Assembly: GCA_052143535.1 (NCBI GenBank)
Contig: JBKQSS010000041.1
Coordinates: forward strand, 124,001-188,000
DNA: 64,000 nucleotides
Direction: 5' to 3'
From: JADGRA01 sp052143535
GTDB taxonomy: Bacteria > Myxococcota > Myxococcia > Myxococcales > Myxococcaceae
Shown: positions 44,344 through 52,710 of the stretch, piece by piece
Position numbering within the stretch: position 1 is the stretch's first letter
Layout of the letters: the number at the start of each line of letters is the position of its first letter
Program-made: the position numbers and the translations under genes
The notes under the pieces: model-generated
What the model was told of the DNA's origin: nothing
What the model saw: only the letters and a program-made list of their open reading frames with translations
The model's database searches: none

Positions 44344-45354
44344 CTAAAGCCAGCCCCGGACGGCGTGCGGACGGTAGGGCGCCTCGAGCGTCTTCAACTC
44401 GGCGTCACTCAAGCTGAGGCTGACAGCGCGCACCGCCGCCTCCAGGTGCTCGAGCCGCGTGGCCCCGACAATGGGCGCCGTCAGTCCGGGTTGGTGCAGC
44501 AGCCAGGCTAAGGCCACCTCGGCCGGAGAGACGCCGCGGGCGGTGGCCACCGTTTGTGTCGCTTTCACCACGTCCCAGTCTTCTTCGGCGTCATACAGCT
44601 GCGAGGCGAGTCCGGCGTCAGCGTCCGCCCGCAGCGTGGTGGGCTGCTCCCCGCGTCGGCGTGAGCCGGCGAGGAGCCCGCGAGCCAGCGGGGACCAGGG
44701 GATGACGCCCAGGCCCTCCTGCCGACAGAGCGGAAGCATCTCCCGCTCCTCCTCGCGGTAGACGAGGTTGTAGTGGTTTTGCATCGAGGCGAAGCGCGGC
44801 CAGCCGTGGCGGTCCGCCAGAGCCAGGGCTTGCATCAGTTTGAAGGCATAGGTGGAGCTCGTGCCGACGTAGCGGACCTTGCCCTGATGCACCAGCTGCT
44901 CCAGTGCCAGAAGCGTTTCCTCGAGCGGGACGGCGGCGTCAAAGCGGTGCAGCTGGTAGAGGTCAATGGCCTCCACCCCGAGTCGCCGAAGGCTGGCCTC
45001 ACAGGCCTGCACCAGGTGCTTTCGTCCGAGGCCCGACATGTTGGGGGCTCCCCCGCGCATGTCCGCCTGGACGTCCCCGCGCATCGGGAAATACACCTTG
45101 GTGGCCACCACCAGCTCGTCCAGGCGGCCGTATTTCCGCAGGGCACGTCCAGTCACTTCCTCACTGACGCCCAACGAATACATGTCCGCGGTGTCGAAGA
45201 AGTTGATGCCCAGCTCTATGGCCCGCCGGAAGAAGGGCTGCGCCGCAGCCTCGTCGAGTACCCAGGGCCGCCAACTGGGCGAGCCGTAGCTCATGCAGCC
45301 CAGCGCGATGCGCGAGACGGTGAGGCCGGAGCGACCGAGGGTGGTGTATTTCAA
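44344..45354 (-). CDS. Aldo/keto reductase
   Basis: This 336-residue NADPH-dependent oxidoreductase of the AKR superfamily has a TIM barrel. The start MKYTTLGRSGLTVSRIALGC is typical. The catalytic tetrad is visible: Asp and Tyr in NFFDTADMYSLGVSE, Lys in VVATKVYFPM, His in YQLHRFDA. NADP-binding elements near the end include LTAPIVGATRLEHLEAAV. It resembles the YajO/general stress protein 69 subgroup and probably reduces aldehydes or ketones, with substrate unknown. Confidence 0.93.
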   Translation of the reverse strand: MKYTTLGRSGLTVSRIALGCMSYGSPSWRPWVLDEAAAQPFFRRAIELGINFFDTADMYSLGVSEEVTGRALRKYGRLDELVVATKVYFPMRGDVQADMRGGAPNMSGLGRKHLVQACEASLRRLGVEAIDLYQLHRFDAAVPLEETLLALEQLVHQGKVRYVGTSSTYAFKLMQALALADRHGWPRFASMQNHYNLVYREEEREMLPLCRQEGLGVIPWSPLARGLLAGSRRRGEQPTTLRADADAGLASQLYDAEEDWDVVKATQTVATARGVSPAEVALAWLLHQPGLTAPIVGATRLEHLEAAVRAVSLSLSDAELKTLEAPYRPHAVRGWL

Positions 45355-45399
45355 CGCGGCTCCTCTCTGTGGCGATACGGGCCCGTCGGCCGCCCGCCG

Positions 45400-46437
45400 T
45401 CAGTGCCGGTGGTGGTGGTGGGCGTCGGGGACATGGGGATGGTCATGCGTCAACGGGGCGTGCTGGTGCGGGTGGCTGTGCGGCTCGGTGAAGGGCCCGG
45501 CGTGGCGGTGCTGGTGGTGCGCGTCATGCGTGTGCCGGTGCTCGTGGGCCACTGCCTCATGGCTGTGGGCGTGCCGGTGGCGCTCCGAGAGTAGGAGCCA
45601 CACCCCCACCGCCATGCAGGCCCCGGCCAAGAGTGTGGAAGCCAAGAGCGGCTCGCCGAGGAGCACCACCGCGCCGAGCGCGCCGAGAAAAGGCGCCGTG
45701 GCGAAGTACGCCGCCTCCCGCGCCGCACCGAGCAGCCGCAGCGCGTAGGCGTCGAGAAGAATGCTGGTGCCATAGCTGGCCGCGCCCAACACCAGGGCAA
45801 AGACGAGGGTGCGAAGCGCAGGCAGCGACTGGCCCGTCAAGCCCGCCAGGGCCAGGGTGCAGGCCCCCGCGCCCAGCGTCTTGGCGCGCACCAGCGCCAG
45901 TGGGTCGCGCAACGAAAGAGTCCGCGTCAGGTTGTTGTCGAGTCCCCAGGCCAAGCAGGCTCCGACAGCGCACAGGACGCCAGTGAGGGGAAGCTGCAAG
46001 CCGCCGCTGGGCAGCGCCAGCACCACCGCCCCGGCCACCACCGCCACCAGCGAGGCCACCCCGCGCCACCCGACGTGCTCGGAGAAGACGAGCGCCGCCA
46101 AGGCCAGAGTGAAGGGGCCTTCGAGGTTGAGCAACAGCGACACCGCCGAGGCGCTCGAGCGCTGCAGCGCCACCAGCATCAGCACCGGGCCCACCACTCC
46201 TCCAGCGAGGATGAGGAGGCCAAGCACGGGCACGTCACCCCGACGCAGTGGCGCTTCATTGGTGTGACGGCGGAGCGCGGAAGCCACGCTCAGCGCCAGC
46301 CCCCCGCCGAGGTACAGCAGCCCCGCCAGCATGAGGGGCGCGGTGGTCCCGAGCAGGGGCTTGGCCAGTGGAGCGCTCAGTCCGAAGAGCGCCGCGGCGG
46401 CAAGCCCACAGAGCGCTCCTCGGGTGGACGCAGACAC
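45400..46437 (-). CDS. EamA/DMT-family transporter with His-rich C-terminal tail
   Basis: This 345-residue membrane protein has about ten helices in two EamA repeats (GLAAAALFGLSAPLAKPLLG, SAVSLLLNLEGPFTLALAAL, AAREAAYFATAPFLGALGA, TLLAGACMAVGVWLLLSE). The last 61 residues (285-345) form a soluble tail with 24 histidines, as HRHAHSHEAVAHEHRHTHD and ending DAHHHHRH. EamA proteins export amino acids or other metabolites. A His-rich tail of this kind is typical of metal transporters (CDF, Ni/Co permeases), so metal binding or transport is suggested here. The tail is in frame and of normal codon use. Confidence 0.87.
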   Translation of the reverse strand: MSASTRGALCGLAAAALFGLSAPLAKPLLGTTAPLMLAGLLYLGGGLALSVASALRRHTNEAPLRRGDVPVLGLLILAGGVVGPVLMLVALQRSSASAVSLLLNLEGPFTLALAALVFSEHVGWRGVASLVAVVAGAVVLALPSGGLQLPLTGVLCAVGACLAWGLDNNLTRTLSLRDPLALVRAKTLGAGACTLALAGLTGQSLPALRTLVFALVLGAASYGTSILLDAYALRLLGAAREAAYFATAPFLGALGAVVLLGEPLLASTLLAGACMAVGVWLLLSERHRHAHSHEAVAHEHRHTHDAHHQHRHAGPFTEPHSHPHQHAPLTHDHPHVPDAHHHHRH

Positions 46438-46463
46438 GAAAAAAGGGGCAGCCGCGGCCTGGC

Positions 46464-46961
46464 TTACTTCTTCTTCTTCTTCGCGGGCGCTTTGGCCACC
46501 ACCTGGAATTGCTTGGTGCCCGCCGGCTTATCGTCGACGAAGAGCGCCACTGTGTACTGGCCGGCCGGCCAGCCGGAGGGCTTGGAGATGTGGAACTCGG
46601 TGGCCTTGGGCCCGGCCGCGGCGATGCGCTGGGTGGTGTCACTGACGAGGGTGGCCTTCGGGCCAAAGGTCCACTTCGTGTGGAGCGCCACTTGCGGGGC
46701 GATGCCCTCGGAGACGACGGCCAGGTAGATGGTGTCCTTTGGGCCGAAGGTGTCGGTGGGTGCCGTCACCCGGTTGTCGATGCCCACGGCCTTCCCCAGC
46801 TCGAGGACGGTCACCGCGAAAGGAGGCGGCGGCGGAGGAGGTGGGGTGGGGGCTTGCACCGGGGCCGGTGGTGGCGGCGGCGGCGCGGGTTTGCTGCAGC
46901 CAAAGAGGGTGGCGGCGGCGGCCAACAGGCCGAGCGTCAGAGCTCCGCGAAACCGTGTCAT
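46464..46961 (-). CDS. Lipoprotein with proline-rich linker and basic tail
   Basis: The 165-residue product has a lipoprotein signal ending ATLFGC. A poly-Pro linker (PAPPPPPPAPVQAPTPPPPP) and one soluble beta domain follow (VGIDNRVTAPTDTFGPKDTI, YLAVVSEGIAPQVALHTKW, PSGWPAGQYTVALFVDDKP), then a Lys tail (KAPAKKKKK). The pattern GPKDTIYLAV ... GxYTVALFVDDKPAGTK recurs in uncharacterised lipoproteins with an Ig-like fold. The linker and basic tail may contact peptidoglycan or nucleic acid; neither is shown. It lies 26 bp from the transporter gene, which it precedes on the same strand. Confidence 0.72.
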   Translation of the reverse strand: MTRFRGALTLGLLAAAATLFGCSKPAPPPPPPAPVQAPTPPPPPPPPFAVTVLELGKAVGIDNRVTAPTDTFGPKDTIYLAVVSEGIAPQVALHTKWTFGPKATLVSDTTQRIAAAGPKATEFHISKPSGWPAGQYTVALFVDDKPAGTKQFQVVAKAPAKKKKK

Positions 46962-47004
46962 AGAGACCTCGTTTTGGGAGAGGACGGCGAAAAACGAAGG
47001 AGCG

Positions 47005-47247
47005 TCAGCTGCCGGGAATCTTCAACACCTGCCCCGGGTAAATGAGGTCCGGGTTCTTGATGGTGTCCTTGTTCGCCTCGTAGATGAGCCGCCACTTCTG
47101 GGCGTCCCCCATCAACGTTTTGGCGATTTTGGAGAGACTGTCGCCCTTCACCACGGTGTAAGTCCGCTGCTGCTTGGGGTCGAGTGACACGGACGAGCCG
47201 CCAGCTTGGACGTCTGAGAAGTCCGGGTCGTCATCAGGTGAAGCCAT
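47005..47247 (-). CDS. Small LysM-domain protein
   Basis: The start is ATG 47247 after GGGGAGG; the long frame to 47814 is an antisense shadow. The 80-residue protein has an acidic start (ASPDDDPDFSDVQAGG) and a single complete LysM domain (YTVVKGDSLSKIAKTLMGDA, QKWRLIYEANKDTIKNPDLI, YPGQVLKIP). LysM binds N-acetylglucosamine polymers such as peptidoglycan. No signal peptide is seen, so it may be cytoplasmic, like YgaU/LysM proteins of similar size, or a partner of a phage-tail-like structure. Confidence 0.85.
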   Translation of the reverse strand: MASPDDDPDFSDVQAGGSSVSLDPKQQRTYTVVKGDSLSKIAKTLMGDAQKWRLIYEANKDTIKNPDLIYPGQVLKIPGS

Positions 47248-47406
47248 CACATCCTCCCCGGGGTGGGTTGCGCCCGCGCAGTCTGGACAGCCCACCGCGC
47301 ACCCGTCAACCCGGCCCCGGGTGCCGCTTGCGAGCTGCTTTGCCCACTGGCGAGCAGTCTGGGCCCACGCCCCTGCGGACGCTTGGCGGGGGGCCCGCGA
47401 GGAAAG

Positions 47407-47436
47407 CGCCGCCCCTGGCTCAACCCCAGGGCGGCG
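47407..47436 (-). terminator. Hairpin after the penicillin acylase gene
   Basis: CGCCGCCCCTGG and CCAGGGCGGCG can form an 11-bp GC-rich stem with one bulged C and a loop of about 7 nt, starting 9 nt after the minus-strand stop at 47445. There is no proper T tract, so it may be a Rho-independent terminator of weak form or only an mRNA-stabilising hairpin. Confidence 0.5.
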
Positions 47437-47444
47437 GGGCGGCC

Positions 47445-50400
47445 TCAGGGTGGCGAAAACGTCTGCGTGCGCACGGTGGCTGCGCTGATGGCGCTGCTTC
47501 CCCAGGGAAAGTCGAAGTACTGGTTGACGACCCACTCCCCCAGGAGCCCGGAGCTCCCCGGGTAGAACGGCCCGTCCATAATGGGACCGGGCAGTTGGTC
47601 CTTGGTGGTCGAGCCGTCCAGGACGGCAATCCACCGCACATTGCCGCCTGAGGTGTAAGGGAAGCTCAGCACATTGTCCGTCCGAAAACTGCTCCCGACG
47701 TCGACGGTGAAGTCGCCGCCCGGCCGGGCAAAGGGCCCGGGGTTGTAGGTGTTGCCGGTGACGCCCGCCGACACGCCGTAGCTGGCCGGCGTCATGCTGT
47801 GCACCCGCCCCCAAATCCAGTTGCTCTGCGCGCCGAGGGTTTGGCTCACCTGGTCATAACTTGCAGCCATGTCTGTTTGGGCCTGCGCCGCGCAATTGCT
47901 GTTTGCACAGAAGCTCTGGTACGGCGCCGGCAGCCCGGGGGTGAGCATGAACAGCACGGCCTTGAGGGCGTTGACCGGGTTGATGCCCTGCCCGGCGGCG
48001 GCCAGGGGTGCAAGGAAGATGTCCGAAATGTACCGGTTGAGAAAGGCGTGGAAGAGAAGGCACGCGGCCGAGTCGGTGGCGTTGGTGCCGCTCGTGTCGG
48101 GCGGGCTTGCCACCGGGTCGGTCCCGGTCAGCCCGCTTGGACAATTCAGGCCGTCCGTCTGCCAGGTCCCGAGGAGCTTCATCGCCGCGGCGTAGGAGCC
48201 GGTGGTGGAGGTTGCCGCTGGAAGCAGCGGGAGGAAGGCGGCGGCGATGGTGGCGACGTGGTCGGTCTGAATGGCCTCCATGTCCGAGACCGACACCTTC
48301 CCGCCGTCGGCGGTGAAAGAGGCGAGCAGCGAGTCAATGCGAGCGGCCCTGAAGGCGGTCGGGTCATCCCAGGCAAAGCTCAGGTAAGGCACGGCCGGAG
48401 GGCCGCTCGACATCAGCCCCAGTGAGAGCGGGGCGGGGACGGTGGGGTCCGTCGTGCAATTCTGTGCCCAGGGAGCGGCGTTGGCGGTGGCGAAGTACCC
48501 CTTGGCCGGGTTCTTCCCCTGCGGCAGCTGAGCGTCCGGGACCCAGAGGCCCCCGTCTGCGCCGCCCCACTCGGCCACCCCCACGCCCGGCAGTGCCGCC
48601 CAGGGCAGCAAGGTAAACGTCCCCGCCGGGCCGAGATTGGCCACGTTTCCAGCCCACGGCCTTTGAGGGACGAAGGCGTGCGGGTCATAGCCAATGTTTC
48701 CGCTGTCGTCGGCGATGACGAGATTCTGGGCGCCGGTGTCGAAGTTGGCGAAGGCGGCGAAGGCCGCGTCGACGTTGGCCGCGGTGAGCAGCCCGAGGAA
48801 GGCCTTCAACGGGTTACACGGCCCGTTGCTCGTTTCGCCGCAGCGGTTCACCTCCAGCCCCGTCCAGCGCCAGCTGAGGTACTGCGTCGGCGACAGCTGC
48901 TGGATGAAGGCCCCGTGGACGGGTGACATGTTCACGACGTAGGGCACCGTCATGGTGTCGTTGGCCGTGCCGACGCTGCCGGTGCGGACGGTGATGGGTG
49001 AGCTCACCGAAAGGATGGGAATCTCGTTGCCCGGGGGGCCGAAGAGAATTTTCCCTGTCGCCGGGTCGATGGTCTCGAGGTAGACGTCGGTGACGTCGTA
49101 CCCGACGACGGTCACCCCCCAGCCGATGTGCGCGCTCCGGCCGATTTCGTAGGCAGGAGTCCCGGGGAAGGAAGCGCCCAGCGCTTCCAACCCGTCAGCC
49201 GACGTCATTGAAGAGAGATGGAAGTAGGGGGGGTACTGGAGCGTCAGGTGCGGGTCATTGGCCACCATGCTGGCCCCGCTGGCGGAGGAGCTTCCCATCA
49301 CCACCCAGTTGTTGGAGCCAGCTCGCTCCGTGCCGCTGCTGAAGGGCTGCTTCAGCACCTTCAGTCGTGCCGACAGGCCGCTCAACGCCTGGGCGCCACC
49401 GGGAAACGCCGGGACCGACAGGTTGGACTTGAAAGGTGTAGCCGGCCTCGAGGCGGACGGTGGCGGGCTGGCGGTGGCGGCGGCGGTGATGGTGTACGCG
49501 TTGGGGACGGGCTGCTGGCAGCGCAGCCAGGCGTTGACTTTGGCCAAGTCCTCAGCGGGCCCTTGCGCATACAGCTCGAGGAATTGGGTGTTGTCGATTT
49601 CGTCGGAGAGCGTCTCGGAGAGCTGCCATTGGAACAACCGAGTGATGGCCAGCGTGTCGCTCGGCATCCACATTTCCACCACCGAGGGGCCGAGGGTGAA
49701 GGGGATGGCCAGCTGGCTGTACTCGGCCGGGAAGGGCGCGCTCGAGTCCCCGGCCTGCATCGCCGAGATGTAGGCATTCACCCCATTGGAATAGGCCTGA
49801 AGCAGGTTGAGCTCGTCCGGGTCGAGTTCGGGCAGCAAGGCGTCCCCCAGGGCCTTGCCCGGCGGGTTGCTGAAGGGGGTGGTGAAGAGCGTCCGAAGCT
49901 GCTGGTCCTGCGAAAGCGCGTTCTCCCCGAGAATCTCGGAGAGCTTTCCCTCCGCCTCGCGGCGGAGGAAGTCCATCTCGAAGAGTCGGTCGTGCGCATG
50001 CAGGTACCCCAGCACGGCGATGCAGTCCGGCTGCGTCTGGCAGCTAATATTGGGGATGTCGCGCGCGTCGTAGGTGACGGTGACTGCCGCTTTGAGAATG
50101 GGGATGGTTTGCGCGGTCACCACCGTCGGCCCGAGGTTTATGGCGGCCGAGGCGCTCGCCCCGTTGACGCTCGCCGTCAGCGTGACGCTGGTGGCGCTGC
50201 CGATGGCCGCCGGCGGGGTGTAGACGACGCTGCGCCCGGTTGTCGGTGAAATGGTGCCCGCCCCGGTGGCTGGCGACAGCGACCACGTCACATTGTTGCT
50301 GGTGTTGTAAGTGCGGGCGGTGAAGCCCGTCGAATTTCCACCCGGCGCGGCCGTCACCGGCCCGGAAGGGGTGATGGTGACAGCGACGGTGCCGCCGCTG

Positions 50401-50513
50401 CTGGTGGAGGTGCTGCAACCGGCGGCCACCACGGTGAGGACAGCCGACACCAAGGCCAGCGGGAGACGAGCGCGCATGCGGAACACCCCAAGAGAGCGGA
50501 AAAGGAAGCGCAT
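47445..50513 (-). CDS. Penicillin acylase family lipoprotein (Ntn hydrolase)
   Basis: This 1022-residue protein has a lipoprotein signal (LALVSAVLTVVAAGC; translation may start at 50477) and a Ser/Thr-rich Ig-like domain (residues about 40-130). The acylase then begins (VTVTYDARDIPNISCQTQPD, AVLGYLHAHDRLFEMDFLRR). The alpha/beta junction carries the autocatalytic nucleophile S400 (ERAGSNNWVVMG), followed by SGASMVANDPHLTLQYPPYF and ARIDSLLASF-type beta-chain motifs. Members cleave amides of beta-lactams, acyl-homoserine lactones or other acylated amines. Surface anchoring and the Ig module suggest action on extracellular substrates such as quorum signals. Confidence 0.9.
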   Translation of the reverse strand: MRFLFRSLGVFRMRARLPLALVSAVLTVVAAGCSTSTSSGGTVAVTITPSGPVTAAPGGNSTGFTARTYNTSNNVTWSLSPATGAGTISPTTGRSVVYTPPAAIGSATSVTLTASVNGASASAAINLGPTVVTAQTIPILKAAVTVTYDARDIPNISCQTQPDCIAVLGYLHAHDRLFEMDFLRREAEGKLSEILGENALSQDQQLRTLFTTPFSNPPGKALGDALLPELDPDELNLLQAYSNGVNAYISAMQAGDSSAPFPAEYSQLAIPFTLGPSVVEMWMPSDTLAITRLFQWQLSETLSDEIDNTQFLELYAQGPAEDLAKVNAWLRCQQPVPNAYTITAAATASPPPSASRPATPFKSNLSVPAFPGGAQALSGLSARLKVLKQPFSSGTERAGSNNWVVMGSSSASGASMVANDPHLTLQYPPYFHLSSMTSADGLEALGASFPGTPAYEIGRSAHIGWGVTVVGYDVTDVYLETIDPATGKILFGPPGNEIPILSVSSPITVRTGSVGTANDTMTVPYVVNMSPVHGAFIQQLSPTQYLSWRWTGLEVNRCGETSNGPCNPLKAFLGLLTAANVDAAFAAFANFDTGAQNLVIADDSGNIGYDPHAFVPQRPWAGNVANLGPAGTFTLLPWAALPGVGVAEWGGADGGLWVPDAQLPQGKNPAKGYFATANAAPWAQNCTTDPTVPAPLSLGLMSSGPPAVPYLSFAWDDPTAFRAARIDSLLASFTADGGKVSVSDMEAIQTDHVATIAAAFLPLLPAATSTTGSYAAAMKLLGTWQTDGLNCPSGLTGTDPVASPPDTSGTNATDSAACLLFHAFLNRYISDIFLAPLAAAGQGINPVNALKAVLFMLTPGLPAPYQSFCANSNCAAQAQTDMAASYDQVSQTLGAQSNWIWGRVHSMTPASYGVSAGVTGNTYNPGPFARPGGDFTVDVGSSFRTDNVLSFPYTSGGNVRWIAVLDGSTTKDQLPGPIMDGPFYPGSSGLLGEWVVNQYFDFPWGSSAISAATVRTQTFSPP

Positions 50514-50704
50514 CGCTCGCGCGTGTTGACCGGCAAGTCAACAACAGAACGACGACGCGCCGCGGTAAATTCTGCTGGCCCGTGCGCCGAGCGCACGTGA
50601 CACAAAGTCTCTCACAGCCCCTGAGGCTCTCGGGGCTTCTGGGACAACAGAGTCCCCCCCAAGCTCGTTCGGAGAACAGGCAGCCGGGCACACTGCTCCC
50701 CCGT

Positions 50705-51769
50705 TTAGGCAGGCTCTTGCTGCGTCATGCAGTGCAGGGTGCCCAGGCCCCACACCAAGTCCAGCGCGTGGATGCCCACCACCTCGCGCCCGGGGAAGAG
50801 ACGGGCCAGCGTCCCCAGCGCCACGCGGTCGGCCGGGTCATTAAAAGTCGGCACCAGGACGTGCCGGTTGGCGATGTAGAAGTTGGCGTAGCTGGCCGGC
50901 AGCCGTTGGCCATTCCATTCCACACACCCTGGCATGGGCAAAGGGACGACGTGCAGCGGCCGCCCGTCGGCGTCCGTCATGGAAGCCAGGCGCCGGCGGT
51001 TGTCCTCCAGCCGCGCGTAGTTGGCGTCGCTGCGCTTTCTCTCGGTGGCCAGCACCACGGTGGTTTCGTCGACGAAGCGTGCCAAGTCATCCACGTGTCC
51101 GTGGGTGTCGTCGCCGACTATCCCTTCGCCCAGCCACAGCACCTTGCGAATGCCGAGGTACTCCTTCAGCAAGCCCTCCAAGGCCGACTGCGACAGCCCG
51201 GGGTTGCGCGCCTGGATGGGGGACAGCAAACACTCCTCGGTGGTGAGCAGCGTCCCGGCCCCGTTGACGTCAATGCTTCCGCCCTCCAGCACCACCTCTT
51301 GAAGCTTCCCGCCAAAGCGCGCCGTCGGCTTCCACTGCCGGCGCTTCTGCGCGCGGGCGATGCGGTCCGGGACTGCGTCGTCCTGGTGGTGGTTGGAGTA
51401 CTTGGCCCAGCCGTTAAAGCGCCAATGGGTGAGGGCCACCTCGCCGTCCGCGTGCTTGACGAAGAGCGGCCCGTGGTCGCGCGTCCAGGCTCGGTCCGTG
51501 GGGAAGGAGAAGAAGTCCACCTGAGCCAAGTCCACGCCCGCCCTCTGCAAAAGACGGCGGGCCCGCCCCTCCTCCGGCTTGCCATTCACCTCGAGACGCA
51601 CCCGCTCCGAGCCGGAGAGCCAGCGCACCAGGTCCGCGTAGGCAAATGGGATGGCGGGAAACTTCCCGGGCCAGTCTGTCCGCTCGTGCGGCCAGGCCAG
51701 CCAGGTGGCGGCGTGCGGCTCCCACTCCGCCGGCATGCGGAAGCCCAATGCCGCGGGAGTCCTCTTCAT
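50705..51769 (-). CDS. aguA: Agmatine deiminase
   Basis: This 354-residue guanidino-group-modifying enzyme converts agmatine to N-carbamoylputrescine. Catalytic landmarks are FPTDRAWTRDHGPLFV, the HGHVDD motif (GDDTHGHVDDLARFVDE), EGGSIDVNG and the active-site C347 near the end (GTLHCMTQQEP). Its start codon overlaps the stop of the amidohydrolase gene upstream (ATGA), giving a two-gene putrescine pathway. The order is B then A, on the minus strand. Peptidylarginine deiminase-like relatives exist, but the neighbour makes AguA the best call. Confidence 0.93.
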   Translation of the reverse strand: MKRTPAALGFRMPAEWEPHAATWLAWPHERTDWPGKFPAIPFAYADLVRWLSGSERVRLEVNGKPEEGRARRLLQRAGVDLAQVDFFSFPTDRAWTRDHGPLFVKHADGEVALTHWRFNGWAKYSNHHQDDAVPDRIARAQKRRQWKPTARFGGKLQEVVLEGGSIDVNGAGTLLTTEECLLSPIQARNPGLSQSALEGLLKEYLGIRKVLWLGEGIVGDDTHGHVDDLARFVDETTVVLATERKRSDANYARLEDNRRRLASMTDADGRPLHVVPLPMPGCVEWNGQRLPASYANFYIANRHVLVPTFNDPADRVALGTLARLFPGREVVGIHALDLVWGLGTLHCMTQQEPA

Positions 51770-52653
51770 TCGTCCAGCATGCGCCGGGTGAGGGGGGCGT
51801 AGGCGTCAATGCGTCGGTCGCGGAGGAAGGGCCAGTTGCGCCGCACTTCCTCGGTGCGGGCCGGGTCGCATCGCACCACCAGCACCTCCTCCTCGGTGCG
51901 CGAGGCCTCGGCCAGCACCACGCCGAAAGGGTCCGCCACGAAGCTTCCTCCCCAGAATTCGAGGCCCCCGCCGGGCGGCCCCTCGTGGCCCACCCGGTTG
52001 ACGGCTGCCACGAAGAGGCCGTTGGCGATGGCGTGGGAGCGCTGAATGGTTTGCCAGGCCGAGGCCTGGGACGGGCCATGCTCGGCCTTCTCTTGGGGGT
52101 GCCAGCCGATGGCGGTTGGGTAGAAGAGAATGTCCGCGCCGGTGAGGGCGGTGAGCCGGGCTGCCTCCGGGTACCACTGGTCCCAGCAGATGAGTGTGCC
52201 GAGCCGCCCGTGGGCCGTCTCGAAGCTCTTGAAGCCGAGGTCTCCAGGGGTGAAATAAAACTTCTCGTAAAAGAGCGGGTCATCCGGAATGTGCATTTTC
52301 CGGTAGAGGCCGCGGCTGGAGCCGTCGGCGTCCAGCACCACCACGGTGTTGTGGTAGAGGCCGGGGGCGCGCTTCTCGAAGAGGCTCGCCAGGATGACGA
52401 CTTTCAGCTCCTTGGCCAGCGGCCCCAGGCGCTCCGTCGACGGCCCGGGAATGGGCTCGGCCAAGTCGAAGAGGGCGACGTCCTCGCGCTGGCAGAAGTA
52501 TTGGCTGCGAAACAACTCCGGCAGGCAAACCACCTGCGCGCCGCGCTGAGCCGCTTCGCGGATGCGCACCACGGCGTTTTCCAAGTTTTCGGCTGGGTTT
52601 ACCGAGCAGCGCAGCTGCACCAGTCCCACCGTGAAGGGCTTTTTGTCGCTCAT
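51766..52653 (-). CDS. aguB: N-carbamoylputrescine amidase
   Basis: The start is ATG 52653 (MSDKKPFTVGLVQLRCSV). This 295-residue nitrilase-superfamily enzyme has the full triad: E46 (VVCLPELFRSQYF), K119 (LYRKMHIPDD), C156 (TLICWDQWYPEAAR). The family's RSHAIANGLFVAAVNRVGHE and FWGGSFVADPFG segments are also present. It hydrolyses N-carbamoylputrescine to putrescine, CO2 and ammonia. It overlaps agmatine deiminase by 4 nt. Together they supply polyamines from arginine-derived agmatine. No arginine decarboxylase gene is in the window. Confidence 0.94.
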   Translation of the reverse strand: MSDKKPFTVGLVQLRCSVNPAENLENAVVRIREAAQRGAQVVCLPELFRSQYFCQREDVALFDLAEPIPGPSTERLGPLAKELKVVILASLFEKRAPGLYHNTVVVLDADGSSRGLYRKMHIPDDPLFYEKFYFTPGDLGFKSFETAHGRLGTLICWDQWYPEAARLTALTGADILFYPTAIGWHPQEKAEHGPSQASAWQTIQRSHAIANGLFVAAVNRVGHEGPPGGGLEFWGGSFVADPFGVVLAEASRTEEEVLVVRCDPARTEEVRRNWPFLRDRRIDAYAPLTRRMLDE

Positions 52654-52710
52654 GGTCGGCTGCGGACGCTGCCCAGGCGCGCGCCCGGCTGTCAACCGCA
52701 AGCGCTCTCC

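Noticed and set aside
47005..47814. Long 269-aa version of the LysM gene
   Set aside because: Only the last 80 residues are LysM-like. The upstream part is antisense-like and overlaps the penicillin acylase gene, and a good ribosome-binding site precedes ATG 47247.
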